Assembly (NCBI GenBank): GCA_014925825.1 | Contig: JACGCK010000001.1 | Location: forward strand, 1,488,001-1,552,000 | Source: Pholiota molesta | Lineage: Eukaryota; Basidiomycota; Agaricomycetes; Agaricales; Strophariaceae | Reading direction: 5' to 3' | Length of the DNA stretch: 64,000 bases | Shown: in pieces, positions 1 through 11,615 of the stretch | Layout of the letters: each line of letters starts with the position of its first letter | How positions within the stretch are numbered: the stretch's first letter is position 1 | The notes under the pieces: model-generated | The model's input: the letters and a program-made list of their open reading frames with translations, nothing else | The model's database searches: none | Told to the model about the DNA's origin: nothing | Position numbers and translations under genes: made by a program

Positions 1-580
1 GCACTGCCCAGGATCATATACGCTGTTGAGGACATACTCGGACTAATTCCTCATTCCCTTTAAGGGCAGCAATATGAAGAGCTGTCTTCCCATGCATATT
101 GGACCAATCCAGAACCCAGGAATAACGTTCATAGTATAACCGCGCCATACGAAGGTAAGCGCCAGAGTTATCTTCTGTTTCCGCCGATATATACGAGGTA
201 GATGAAACAGGTTTTTGATCCGCAAGTAGCATGAGGATCGTGTTGTTTTCGGAATCCTGCGGAAACTCATTAGCAAGATGTACGCCGGGTTAGTGTAATG
301 GACATACCTTGCTCAATTCCTCATCATCGTGGCCAGCGGCCAGGAGAAATTCAAATGTTTCCTCGTGGCCAAGCACAGCCGCCCATGCTAGAGAAGTGTA
401 GCGCTTGGGGGACGTGTCAGGATTGCGCATATCCGTTCGCTGGATTAGGCGTTTGACGAGGAAAAGGTTATTTTCTGCAATTGTTATATCGTCAAAGCAC
501 TGGTTACTGGGCATAAGCGCAAGTAGGAATATACCTTTAACGGCTCTTCGCAGTCGGGCGGTGGCATCTTTCTCGGCCAT
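1..580 (-). CDS. Ankyrin-repeat protein, 5' part (runs off left edge)
   Basis: Three exons are visible: 535-580, 308-474 and 38-256, joined by introns of 60 and 51 nt with GT/AG ends; a further donor lies at 37 and the gene continues beyond the window. The ATG at 580 opens MAEKDATARLRRAVK, and joining the exons keeps one frame for 144 codons. Ankyrin signatures are TSLAWAAVLGHEETFEFLLAAGHDD (helix-loop-helix with a G-H-x-E-x-x-x-x-L-L core) and, near the window edge, GKTALHIAALKGNEELV, the classic G-x-T-x-L-H-x-A-A core. Ankyrin arrays bind partner proteins; the partner cannot be inferred here. No signal peptide or membrane segment is seen. A small cytosolic or nuclear ankyrin adaptor is most likely, but a larger protein with other domains further 3' is possible. 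Confidence 0.8.
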
Positions 581-2136
581 GGAGGCAGAGATTTGGCAGA
601 GAGAACAGTGGGAATGGAGGACAAAGAGCGATGAGCATGTACAGCTTTCACAACTGCCCAAGTGGCCAGAATGACGAGAGAGGCAAGTCCGGGCACGTGA
701 CTGAGAACACCGCTTTCGGTGCACGATAATGTAATTAAATTTAAATTTAATATTACTTCAAAAGGCTTACTGCAAGTTTATTTACTGGATTCTACGCACA
801 AATAATTAGCACGCTTAGGGGGTAATATCTCTGAGTTATAGGGAATTATACTAGGCTTCACATTTTCAGTCTTTTCAGAGCCACTACCAGAAGGCATCGC
901 CACGAGATGAGGCGGCGCGGAATACAGATCAAGGCACCCACGGCTACCGCCAGCCCTTGCGCACTGCCACATTTGGCTCTCACTGATTCACATATCCTTG
1001 AATGCCTAAAGTCGTTTCCAGATCAGCCGTCTCGTCGTCAACAGACGGTAGGTATATTCTCTTCATCAAGGGCAATAAATATTAACGCGTCTTCAACTTG
1101 TAGCGCAGCCCACTGCCAGCTCTGCGGCAGCGTTACGCGTTTACTGTGGGTGTCAAGGCATTTTCATTCTACATTGCGCCCGTTCTGACAATAGCTGATA
1201 TATAGACTGCATATGTGGCGAGTTCATCGTGAGTATGCCTTTTAGCAGATATCAGCATAGGTCTGACTATCTCTTAAACAGCTTGTTATTGATAAAAGCC
1301 TGGCTACTTTGCCACGTCGTAAGACAGACAACGCCATTATCGTTCGTTCAAAAGAGAGTGCTGCGGGAAAGCCGAGAGTTTTCAAGTTGAACGCTGTGGC
1401 GGAGGAACCGATCCTGTTGGAAAGGTACGCACTGAACCCCCAATGGGTATTGCCCATTGCATAGGAACTTACACCTATCAAACAATCAGACTGGGCGGGC
1501 ATGAAAAACAATATCGATATCATTGCCCTAGATGTTTACTAAAGATTGGATATCAGACATCACCACCCCCGTTAAATCCGCGCCTTTCCTTTACATTTTC
1601 TCAGGTGCTCTGACCCAAATGCAAGGACAAGTTCCACAAGACGCTTTCGATGGAGAGAACGACTTGTAAGAGCAGCCTACGCCACAAAACATTTGTACGC
1701 GGTAATCGTTTTATCCATGTACAAGTAAACCTCTGTAGATTGTTGTCCCTGCTCAGACGTTGTGGCCATTTCTTCTGGTAATAAATCGCCCGATATCTTG
1801 AGGAGTTACATTGAAGACTGCAGATAATTCATACCGTTCAAAATGCAAGGCAAGTAGCGCAGCGGCCCCCTTGTACTACATGTATGTGTGTAATAGTACA
1901 TTTCTGCTTGACTATGGATAGGGATATAAGGTCGAAAACCCGAGTTTCGAGAACGCCGCAGTGGCAGTGATGGATTGATGATGACATGGGACGGAAGCAA
2001 TTTCCCAATACCCATTGGAAATTCAAGGACCGACAGGCACTGGCCTTTGTTTCGAACCCTTTCCAAGTATCGCGTCCCGTCAATATCCTCCAGAAAATCC
2101 TTGCTTTTAAACTCATACAAATATCTTTTGGCCTCT
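581..2136. other. Intergenic, divergent 5' ends
   Basis: About 1.55 kb between the divergent starts of the ankyrin gene and the WTAP-like gene. Short reading frames exist on both strands (for example 1242-1523 minus) but show no recognisable domain, splice structure or conservation clue. I see no RNA gene or repeat. Confidence 0.5.
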
Positions 2137-3471
2137 ATGATCTCTATGGACATTCCCAGCACAAGGGAGTTGGAGCTGGAAGTCCTTCTTAGGGAGAAGG
2201 ACGCCCAGTTGGCTGAAATGACGGTGTGTGCATTGTTCGACCACTTTTTCCAGCGTCTCTGGACCGTCCTATTTGCCAAATAAACCTGAAATATGTCTCT
2301 TAGGATGAAATAAATGCGCTCCGTCAATATCTCTCCAGACAACCTGGCCCTTCAACGGCAGACCCCGTTACTCTACCACCTGCCTTGCTGTCCGTCTTAT
2401 TGCCCCACATCAACAAAAACACGGCATCAAACCCATCTAGTACTGTCAACACAGCACTGACTCAGCGAGCCCGTGTCCTTCAGGAGGAGAACGACGAGCT
2501 TTATGAGCTTTTGAAGCATAGTGAAACAGGGCAGCTGAAGGATGAAGTTCGCGGACTGCGAAGAGTAGTTGCAAAATTGGAAGGGGCGCTCAAAGGTTCG
2601 CCCAGCTGCTATGCCTATGATTTTCTTGTTCCAACCTATTCAACCTACTCCAGATTCGCATAAGGCTATCCTTTCGTTATCGTACGTGAATTTGAACGAT
2701 ATCACCTCGGCGTGAACGCTAAATATACCTACATTTCTTAGAACGGAGCTCGACAAAGCCTATGAGACTATCTTGATTTCGTCTCGTCAAACTGGGCGTT
2801 CTACCAAGTCCCACTCCCACTCTCATTCGTACTCGCCACGCGATTCCTACCCTTCTGTGCCAGCTGCTGACATTATTGTGGGCAATGGCAACGCCAACAC
2901 CAACAAGCCGCCCCCAACGGAGCCTCGCGCCCACAAACGACCACGACTTTCCGAGCCGCAACCTCCTTCCCCTGCTGCGGCAACTACTCGCTTAGCTCCA
3001 TCTCTTCCTCAGAAACCACAAACCTACCACCGCAACTCCACTGGTCCTTCGCGATCGGATCATCCACGCGACCAAGGCAAACACTCAAATGATAATGGCC
3101 GCAACGCTAAGTCCAACGTGAAGATGGAGGTGGATGGCGACGATAGAGCCTCTTTACACAATCGTGACCGCGACCGCAATCGCGACAGAGAGCGAAATAA
3201 TACCAATAAAGACCGTGATCGAGAACGAGGAGTCAAGGAACGTGAGCGACCGCGTGATACAGGATCTGGAAAGGATTGGGATCGCGACGGCAATAAGAAC
3301 ACTCATTCACGACGTAATGGACATGTAAATGTCTCTGGATCTTCTCATCGAGGCGGTGGTGGCGGAGCTCCGAGGCAGTCGAAAGGAAACGACCGCGTCA
3401 ACAATTTAAATACCAATACCAACACGTCGGATAATGCAAGTCGGACACTGCAGGAAAGGTTGGGATTATAG
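2137..3471 (+). CDS. WTAP/Mum2-like coiled-coil protein with RD/RE-rich tail
   Basis: Four exons (2137-2223, 2304-2595, 2654-2681, 2742-3471) give 378 residues. The first 130 residues are heptad-like: LLREKDAQLAE, DEINALRQYLS, then LQEENDELYELL, GQLKDEVRGLRRVVAKLE and STELDKAYETIL. The order 'LxxENDEL - LxxEVxxLRxxxxxLExALKxSH - SxELDKAYETI' is that of the WTAP/Mum2 family, the structural subunit of the N6-methyladenosine mRNA methyltransferase complex that also touches splicing. This assignment is from remembered family pattern. The C-terminal two thirds is disordered: His/Ser and Pro runs, a basic KRPR patch, then about 60 residues of alternating RD/RE/RN dipeptides typical of splicing-speckle proteins, and a Gly run. 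The 28-nt third exon is needed to complete the conserved ALKDSHKAILSLSTELDK stretch, which supports the model. A generic nuclear coiled-coil protein is the alternative. Confidence 0.65.
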
Positions 3472-4580
3472 AACGATGGTGCATGTGGCGTCTGCAATTT
3501 CTTTCCGTGATTCTTTTTGTTTTCTCTCACTTTGTTACTTACATCCAACGCGTGGAAGTTTAATGTGCTATCTATTCATTGATCTCTGCCTCACGCGAAG
3601 CCTGCTGCCCCAGTATCAGTACATCTTGTACATGGAACCCATAACATATCGCTATCTGGTAACATTTCCTATTTGTGTCTGAGTGTCTGTCATCATTACT
3701 ACCTGTAGCCCTAACCACTCTCTTCTCTGTGCTTCTGTGATTTGTATCCCTACACACCCGTGCTGTGCTCCTTTGCTATTACATCTACTGACGATGCGCC
3801 TTGCATTCCCTCCTCTGATCACCATCTCACTCGACCTATTCCTCATTATAGGTCAGTAATTTCGGTCCTAAGTATTGACAATATTGACACAGATACAGTT
3901 GATGTCTGCAGATCTTTCCAACTAACTTCTGGTCGTCTATACTCGAGTATCAGTATAAATTACAGCTAGGATCTGTTAGGACAAACCTTGATTAACATCG
4001 AGCATTTGAATATTCAAACTTGATTCGGATCGCGTTTGATATTGAATTTATCGGACAGCAGTACTAAGTACTATCTACGCGATGACCAAAAAGAAAAGAA
4101 AAGAATTAGAGGGAAGGTAAGTAGTCCAGATACAAATTAATGCTTGGGAGAAATTATAACGATGATGTATGATACGAAATAGATGGAAATTCTATGTACG
4201 CAAAAGATGCTAAGTGGAAGGTACATACACGTATTTGAGTTGGTTTGCGACAATGCATAGGCATGCATGTGGGAATAGTAGGTACAAGATGCGGGCAAAT
4301 TGAGGCAGGAAACAATGAATGAATCATAATACAGAATGACGGGTTGGTTGGGCGAAGGATTGGAGTGGGGTTGAATTGAAAGAATGAGCGATTGTCCGCA
4401 AATGCAAAATTATAAAGCGAGTAAGGTAGTCGGTTGGATTGACAGGTGTGAGTGATTCAGATGCTGATATGGTGGAGTAAGCAAATATACAAGGCACTGC
4501 CCAAGAAATATGACACAAACCTCCACAGTGGGAGGAGGTGGGAGATGATATCGTAGTCGTCGTGTCGATTGTTTTGCATT
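3472..4580. other. Intergenic, convergent 3' ends
   Basis: About 1.1 kb between the 3' ends of the WTAP-like gene and the Ser/Pro-rich gene. It should hold both 3' UTRs. Short frames here (3434-3682, 3742-3969, 4324-4584) look random and carry no motif. Confidence 0.5.
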
Positions 4581-5390
4581 TCAAACGCCGGCCGCTACCC
4601 TATTATTCTGCGGCCGCCTTGAGGAAGATCGAATGCCGAAAAACTTTAAGCAAGCCACACCCATGCTCTTGTGCTTTTCCAAAGGAGGCAATTGGATTGG
4701 CTTTCCCGGAAGGGTTGTTGGCGGGAAGCGCACATCAGATCTGGGCTGGTCAATGTCTGGCAGTATGATGATAGGCGTGACCGAGGAAGTTTGAGGACAG
4801 ACGATGTGTCTGGGACCAGTGTAACGGTATGGCATCTCTGGGACTGACAGAGAGCGATCATTCTGAGGTGAACTCGGAGAAAATGGTGGAGACGCGTTGG
4901 GAAAAGCGACAGACATGGTTCGTCTATGGTGCGGAGTAAACTCCGAACTGCTCTTCACTGAGGGTGGGCGCGATGAGCTTGGAGTGCTGGGGACAGAGGG
5001 GACGGAAGTTGGCGTCATAGTCGATCGTGTGCACTCGCGTGCACTGCTTAGACTGCTGTGACCATCATCGGAGAACTTTGAGGACTTTTTCGTTAGCAGA
5101 ACGTCGTATGAGCGGGCAACATTAAGGGTTTTTGCATGGGCGTGGAGGCCTGGTGGGACGTCTGGACTCGAAGAGTGGATCTGAATTTTTGGCTGAGACG
5201 CAATGCGGCGGGGACGGTGTGGGTAGGGGAGGGGAGCGGGGAGAATGTCTGGAGAGGGCTGGCGGGGAGGAGGAGAGTCCGGGCGTACAAAATGGGCCAT
5301 GGGCAAGGAAAATGGGAGAAATGTGCATTTTGGAGGTGGCCGTTTTATACAAACACCTTGAATCTCCGAATCCAGATCCAGTCCCGCCAT
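4581..5390 (-). CDS. Ser/Pro-rich protein of unknown function
   Basis: One long open frame. The ATG at 5390 gives about 269 residues; an in-frame ATG at 5300 (MAHFVRPDSPPPRQPSPD) may be the real start, because the first 30 residues could be leader or hide an intron. I do not recognise the family. Composition is disordered: many SP, TP and PS pairs, for example PTSVPSVPSTPSSSRPPSVKSSS, with basic HHRRTMSVAFP, a layout typical of phosphorylated regulatory proteins. The C-terminal segment (LPPLEKHKSMGVACLKFFGIRSSSR) is the least biased part and probably the conserved core. No signal peptide, membrane helix or catalytic motif is seen. Confidence 0.5.
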   Translation of the reverse strand: MAGLDLDSEIQGVCIKRPPPKCTFLPFSLPMAHFVRPDSPPPRQPSPDILPAPLPYPHRPRRIASQPKIQIHSSSPDVPPGLHAHAKTLNVARSYDVLLTKKSSKFSDDGHSSLSSARECTRSTMTPTSVPSVPSTPSSSRPPSVKSSSEFTPHHRRTMSVAFPNASPPFSPSSPQNDRSLSVPEMPYRYTGPRHIVCPQTSSVTPIIILPDIDQPRSDVRFPPTTLPGKPIQLPPLEKHKSMGVACLKFFGIRSSSRRPQNNRVAAGV

Positions 5391-6260
5391 TATGCCCGAT
5401 ATGGCTACAGCGCCCACGCCTCTGCGCGACTCCCTTCTCCAGACACATGCTACATGTCACGTCAAGCCAATGTATGACCGCAATAAATCCATAAATTTGA
5501 TTTATCACGTTTCTTGAAATAAAGCCTACAATATTCAGATCCGCATGTCATCATGTTCGTTGCAACTTGCAGTATGTGTCGTCGAAAACAGAGTGCTGTG
5601 ATCCGCTGATGGAAATGCACAGCACGGATATTAGAGGAAATTAGCCACTTGCCACTTATGTTTATGTCGGCGCAATGTTACCGATGATCTAATTCAGTCT
5701 CAAGATCCTCTTCTGTTACACATTATTTCAGCTCGCATATATTGTAGCGTTGAGATATCATATATCATACTCAGACAGAGAGTTGCGTAGATGTTACACA
5801 GTCGTCATGCATGTAGCCTGCAGGCTGCAAGTTTTGATAAAATGACTTGGAAAATGGACTAGCGTCGCGAGTCATCGAACGGCAAGGATAAATTGTCGAC
5901 ATGACGTAGACTTGCATGTAATATGTGTGTTACGGGTATCCCGCCACGTCAAGGGTCGCCATCTAACAGTTGCGCCACGTCGACCGCCATCACCAAGCCA
6001 AAACGCGTGTTTTACACGAGGCCGCCCTACTTATGTTTCACCTTCGTACGCAAGTAAATATTCCCGATGACCGAGCAGAATAAGTGCCAGACCTGGAAAA
6101 GCAATACCTACTTGCTCTGGAACGTTGAGCGATGAAGCCACTGAAAATATGATTGTCAGTGCTCTCAATTCAAGAAATTTGATGAAAGGCCTCTTTGAAA
6201 AATTTGTTTCGTTCTCATTCTAGCATCCGGGCAAGATTCAGCACAGGTCATACGCTCGGT
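5391..6260. other. Intergenic
   Basis: About 870 bases between the unknown Ser/Pro-rich gene (upstream side) and the 3' end of glutaminase. AT-rich, with stops in all frames; no feature recognised. Confidence 0.45.
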
Positions 6261-9200
6261 CTATAGTTCGTTTTTGAAAAGTAATTTGATCGTCATATAT
6301 ACTGTCATGCTGCAAACTTTATATTGACACCTGTAGTTTGCGTGGGGTATGGTAAAACAAAGAATCGACGACTGAATTGGTAGGCAGCACTGCAGCTGGT
6401 ATTGACCTTCGATTAATTCTTTGTGTGTTGAATGAGGTATCCGAATATTCAAAGAATAAGCTAGGGAAAATAAGTGCAAGGCCGCAGCAATACGGCAGCG
6501 TGGATCATCGATAATCAATATGACGAGCACATGAACAGCAAGATCTAAGCTCACCAAGGCTAAGTATTCATGAGACAATCAATGTGCAAATATGCGGAAA
6601 TTGCCAAAAAAAATTACAGATGGTCAGATTAGCCAGACGTTCAAAAGAAAGTTGAAAACTCCACGCACCAAGATGACCTCCAACGACAGGACGGGCGCGG
6701 AAGCCTTCAGGATCTCCATTCGTCGTTTCATACCAATCGCCCAACGGTTGGGAGCTTAATCCATCAGACGCCCATTTCTGAACAGACGCTATGAAGAGAT
6801 CTCGCGCGGTAGTATCGGTCATTATCGCTGCCGTCCATATTTCCCAGTCTATCATACAATCAAAGTCAGCATAGATTACATGTAAGCGGTGGCAAATTTA
6901 CCAGATTTAGTATATGTATGCCTGGGGTGTGGGAATGAATTCATATAACATCAATATCCGGTCGGCGTCTCCTCGAGAATCAGTTGGGCAAACGTACCGA
7001 GTATCCAGAGGCACGCCAAATGGTTCTACATATCATGATATTTTCGCCAATAAGTAAATTAACGTTGTTGAGTTTTAGATTAAAACTTACGCGCAACTGT
7101 CTTATACCAAGCAGTTTCTGTAGGACTAGTCAGTAAAACATTTCACTCCACGACATATGAGTGAGACTAACGCATGGTATAGATCGAACTCGGGAAGAGG
7201 TTAAGCTTCAACAGTTTATCGGCATAAAGGTTGTAGGATAGGCCCCAGCTATATAAAAAAAAAAGGTATTCACGTAAATCATTCATCCTGGGGTTACTGC
7301 GGCACCGAACTCCTACCTCGAGGAGTTTCCATACTATGCATGAAAATCGGACTATGTCAATCAAAACAGTTCACCCTTGATGAAAGAAAAGCTTACAGAG
7401 AGTGTCAAATGCTGCCCAGAAGATGATGCTGCCAACGTCTGCCATTGGGAAACATAGCTACTAGCAATCGACTGTCATAGATGGGGGGACGTAGATTGAT
7501 ATCCCAACGTCCAGGGAGCGAATATTAAATGCTTACCGAATAATTTGCGGTTACTGTCGGACTGCCGCCCACAAGTTGGTTGATCTGAGACATAGCCCCT
7601 ATCCCGATGATCCCTTTGATAGCCAAATTTGTCTGATTAGCCAGCGCTCCGGCAAAATCGTCAGTGCTGATTTGGTTTGCGGGGATAAGGAGTCTGTGAT
7701 AAGGAATTGCGTCCATTGATTCAATAATGAGACCTAGCATACGATATACCATTAGTCATAAGGAAGAGTTTGAACCGGACATACATATTGAGTGAGCTGC
7801 GAGTTGTCTCCAGTTTTTTGGGCGTAGCTAAGGGCCATGATAACCATATTACCACTTTCTGTATTTATATTAATCACCAGTGCATTCCTTTGAAAGAAAG
7901 GAATAGCATACCTTCTACTGGCATTGGCTCGTCATTGCCGTCATTGTGTCCAGTAGCGTTGGGATAGTTAGATCCTGATATAAAAGTTTGACGGAGCTTT
8001 AGATGTTAAACTTGGACAAGCCTACCCAGATCATGAACGCTCCATTTATTAGGATATTGGCCTGTTGCCTGATATCTGAATAGACCTTCGAGGAGGAACT
8101 TGCCCAGCGCCGGATTAGTGTACAAAAGTACAGGCCATGCAGGAAATATGACGTCGACAGTATTCACGTTCTACCTCGTTCATTAGCACTTTCAAGCTAT
8201 GCACATATAATGCCAGACATACCCCGTCGCTGGATATCTCTGTGCGAAGGCAGTCATCAAAACGTGTTTAGAAATGAAACGAAAATCGAGTTACCTTTCA
8301 TGAAGACAATGACGTCGGAAGTGTTGAACGATCCATTACTGTTTTTTGAAAGCGTGATTTCGATCGCTCCTATTGCTTGCCTGATGGAAAGGGCGACAAT
8401 GGATGCATAATCAGCTGATATCTTGTTAGCATCACTAGCAACCTGGTTATCAAAGGCCTGCGCTCGGATCAAGGCATTGCTGTAGTCTCCTAAGAATGAT
8501 GAGATCTGTGACCAAAAAAGTCGACACCTGTTTAAGCTGGAAGGGAAACTAAAGCTCGTACCACAGCCGAAGTGCATGAAAACTGGCTCCAGAAATACAA
8601 GCTTCTCATTTGCATGGCTCCATTGGCGACGATATATTGGAGGGCGGGATCGCGAACGTGACCAACGGAGAAAACTACTGGCGCCGTTGCGCTCTCGATA
8701 GTACCGAGATCGTGACTGAGGCCAAAGACCGGCCAATTGTTTGAAATAGCACGGAAATTGGTATCCTGAGTGTTCCCTAACTGTCCGTTGTTGATGAATT
8801 GAGCACGAACGACAACATCAGCGCCAGTCTGGTAGGTAGTAGCGGCCGTCTAAAAATAAATGAACAGATTAGCAGTTTTTATCGATTTAGAAACATGGGT
8901 AAACGTACGCTAAGAGTTGAAAAGAATGCCGAGCCATCTGCAGCAGCGTAAATATCATACTTAACCATCGCTGAAATATAGAAAAAGATGACATCTTACA
9001 TTGTGTATGGTCATTGATTTCCGTGAATGGAATCTGACTGGCGAGTTGTACTTGATGGGTGATAACACTATCGGCGTTCGTAGACCAATTTACAGTCAAA
9101 GAACCATCGCCCGATACCCATTCCGCACTGATGTCGGAATAAACCTGAACAGAGTGAGATGCACCGTCTGTCGAAGCAGCTGATACGGCCATATATGCAA

Positions 9201-9848
9201 ATGGAATAGATTGTTTCACCAAATCCGTAGGCTGATTGTTTCCAAGATCAATATGCATACTACCATCATGAATGGAAAGGAGACTCACTTCAACCGGGCT
9301 GAGAAATGTAAGCGTTATGTCAACCGGACCCGCCGAGAGTACGAAAATGCTTTGAGTCGAAGTGAACTATAGAAATATAATATAAAAAAACAGTCAGCTA
9401 TGTATATCAGATAGCAACAAGAACGAAGGTTTCGTACTGTGAAGCTTTTCTGAACAGCTTTGGAAAAGGTTGCCCCTGGAACATTTGGGGCACCCAGGAA
9501 GCTGAATGGTTGGCCATCGATTTTGACGAAGCCTGCCCAGCCAACAATCTATAAAATAGTTTGGTTGAGTTTCTTCCAAGGTATGGCCTTTATTTGATCA
9601 GACCTGGCCATTCCAAAAAGTAGGCCAAACGTCATTAAGTGCAGCACCTAGAAGTGTTCAATAATGAATACGCGGGTAAACCTCTCAGATAGGAGTTCAA
9701 TACCAGCTCCTTGTGGAAGCCAAGCCGACAGATACGGTGACCTAACAGCAAGAGGGACTGCCGCAGGGTTGAATGGTGTCGCAGTCCATGAGAGTGCGGT
9801 CGTCGCTGCTGCGTAAATCACGACGGAAAGTGCTTGAAGAATCTTCAT
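6261..9848 (-). CDS. Secreted glutaminase A (GtaA/DUF4965 family)
   Basis: A multi-exon gene, well over ten short exons. The ATG at 9848 opens a signal peptide (MKILQALSVVIYAAATTALS) followed by PLAVRSPYLSAWLPQGAG, the hallmark N-terminus of fungal glutaminase A. Later exons carry VWPTFWNGQ, VGWAGFVKIDGQ, PTDLVKQSIPFAYMAV, GASHSVQVYSDISAEWVSGD, NSNGSFNTSDVIVFMK, QISTDDFAGALANQTN, LAIKGIIGIGAMS, WGLSYNLYADKLL, SDWEIWTAA, GDWYETTNGDPEGFRARPVVGGHL; all are collinear with this family. The enzyme hydrolyses L-glutamine to glutamate and ammonia outside the cell. The C-terminus is unresolved: after VVGGHL an intron leads into ALVSLDL, and the open frame then runs a further unconserved 80-90 codons to 6261, so the true stop may be earlier. 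One single-base loss near 7685 breaks the frame between FLITDSL and PANQIST. The start is 250 bp from the transposon's left edge. Confidence 0.85.
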
Positions 9849-10089
9849 TCCCGGGGTTTCAGGAAGTCTTGTTGACGGTGTTTCCACATTTTCGACACAA
9901 TAAATAGGGCATTGGATTTAGAATGACGGGGTAAATCTGATAAAACCTGATATTATTATTATTGGCAACATGCGCCACGGGTCATGAGATGATGGAGAAC
10001 CACACGTAGCATCAAGACATACCGAAATAAAACAGAAACGAAGCACTTTATTATGTTTGTACTAGGTTGTGAACGTCCTAAAGAAGTCA

Positions 10090-10099
10090 GAAAGAAGTC
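10090..10099. repeat. Target-site duplication, left copy
   Basis: The 10-mer gaaagaagtc lies immediately outside the left terminal inverted repeat and is repeated exactly at 20848-20857 outside the right one. This is the expected footprint of a staggered transposase cut. Confidence 0.85.
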
Positions 10100-10304
10100 A
10101 CCTAAGGTTCCCACCCTATCCGGCATATAAGCGGACATGATCCCATCATTACAAACATGTCCATAAGCGTCCTTTTCGCTCATATTGCTTACCCGCGGAG
10201 ACTGGGCTCAATACCGTTGGCCTTTGTCGAATTTCCCCCTCACCGGCTACCTTCTCCCGTGGCCCCGTCCACGCCGCCATTCCCGTGCTCTCGGCTCCTT
10301 CCGA

Positions 10305-10318
10305 CAACTGTACAGTTG
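10305..10318. repeat. Subterminal palindrome (left)
   Basis: CAACTGTACAGTTG is a perfect 14-bp palindrome about 205 bp from the left terminus. The same 14-mer is at 20629-20642, also about 205 bp from the right terminus. Conserved position and perfect dyad symmetry in both arms suggest a dimer binding site, for transposase or a host factor. Confidence 0.65.
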
Positions 10319-10450
10319 CTGCCGGCTGCCGTTCCGCCTCGTCCCGTGTGTCCTTCCCACTCTGCCCCGCCGTCCTCCCCGCCATCCCTCCGCCGTCGTT
10401 GCCCGCCTTCCCCGTGCCCTCCCGCCTCGTCCTTCACACCACCTTCACCC

Positions 10451-10617
10451 CACAATGCCTGGCGCACTGTAGTTCCTCCCAGTTGCCCCTCTGCCTCCTC
10501 CCAAGTGTCCTCCGACTCCTCCCGCTCTGCCACGTCATCCCCTCTTGCCATCCCCCCTCCGCGCGCCCTCCCGCCCCGCCTTCCACACAACTTTCATCCC
10601 ACAATGCCTGGCGCACT
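10451..10617 (+). repeat. Subterminal direct repeat pair (left arm)
   Basis: CACAATGCCTGGCGCACT occurs at 10451-10468 and again at about 10600-10617, each preceded by a TTCAcCCC-like stretch. The right arm carries the inverted equivalents at about 20339-20357 (one substitution) and 20470-20488. Repeated subterminal motifs are typical of transposase recognition regions. Confidence 0.6.
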
Positions 10618-10999
10618 CTCTCAAGCCCTGTGACGACCTCCTGGCCCACACACAGTCTCCCTCAGCGCTGGCGCCCGCCTACCCCATTGTTCCAAACCAC
10701 CTCTTACCACCGGCACCCAGGGTTGGCTGCCAGCTTATGGCCAAGTCTTACAGTTGCTCGCTGTTCGCTCCCACCGGCGGTATCGTACTCCGCCTGGCTT
10801 TTGGCCGCCGTCGCTCCTGCCACCACTGCTTGCGTTGCCCCGCCAGCCAATATTCGAACCATTTTTCTGAATATGGTAATTATTTGCTATCTCGTCAATC
10901 ATGCACATCTGCTGATGCGCCGAAACTCGCTAGCGTCTGCTCCCGCCCACCAGCATCCACCCCGCATCATGTGAATGTCCATATGGCATGCCAGGTATG

Positions 11000-11615
11000 T
11001 CGTCATTCGCTCCACCACGCCACATATCCCTCATTGATACAGAAACCTTTAGTGCCTTATTCTAGGTTATTCCCATCAAATGTAATATCCACTCTGCCCC
11101 TCTCTTCCCTCTCCCTCAGATGGAGACGGATCATCTTCCGGTTCGCTTATCTTGCTCCTCACACCCCACATGGCCCTTATCGTCTGACAGATCCTGCCAT
11201 CCACCCTGATCTCCGTGCGGCTCTCCTCGCTTATCACCTTTGTCGAAGGCGGAGCGGTCAGCTGCTGGGGCTTGGGCATGGTAGCGGCTGTGAATCCAAC
11301 ACACTCCTCTTGGCTCTGCCGGAGCCTGGAGTGTTGGCTTCACGCCCAACCATCCCCTATGCTGGCGCTGCCACGACGCTGGCTTGCACCACATTCGACC
11401 GATGACCACCTCTCACCTTCGTCAACCACCTCCCGCCTTCGTCAGCCACCTCCCACTATCTTCCCTTCCATACGACATTATCTTCCCTTTCGTATCGACA
11501 CTATCGTATCCTCGCTATCTTAGTATTCTTGCTATCTATCTTTCCGTGCCCAATAACCAATAAACACGTTTCAAATTCAAAGAGAAGAGTGAATATCTAA
11601 GTAGGGGAAAGGGTA
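11000..11615. other. Non-coding stretch between left TIR and first passenger gene
   Basis: Still C-rich and pyrimidine-biased on the + strand, with CACCTCCC-type short repeats near 11400-11450 and an AATAAA-like site near 11560. It has no counterpart inside the right arm. No gene is supported. Confidence 0.5.

Larger units (their letters stand above)
10100..10990 (+). repeat. Left terminal inverted repeat of the KDZ element
   Basis: Reads ACCTAAGG, a CATATAAGCGG box, then a strongly pyrimidine-rich, C-rich + strand. The reverse complement of 19850-20847 matches from the very end through CATATAAGC, the palindrome at 10305-10318, ACCGGCACCC and the inner GATGCGCCGAAACTCGCTAG. The inner limit is approximate, near 10990. 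Open frames of 158-286 codons here are by-products of the low-complexity composition, not genes. Confidence 0.85.

Noticed and set aside
1806..2342. 178-codon minus-strand frame
   Set aside because: It overlaps the first exon and 5' region of the WTAP-like gene on the other strand and has no recognisable motif.
5132..5494. Plus-strand frames of 113-120 codons
   Set aside because: Antisense to the Ser/Pro-rich gene; composition is its mirror image.
10157..11523. Long Pro/Ser/Cys-rich reading frames of 95-286 codons on the + strand, and their opposites at 20083-20798
   Set aside because: They lie in the transposon's terminal inverted repeats, exist in several frames at once on both strands, and reflect C-rich composition rather than coding.
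10100..11580. Possible solo LTR (TATA-like box near the start, AATAAA near the end)
   Set aside because: The two copies are in inverted orientation, end in ACCTAAGG/CCTTAGGT rather than TG/CA, and bracket a DNA transposase, so they are TIRs.
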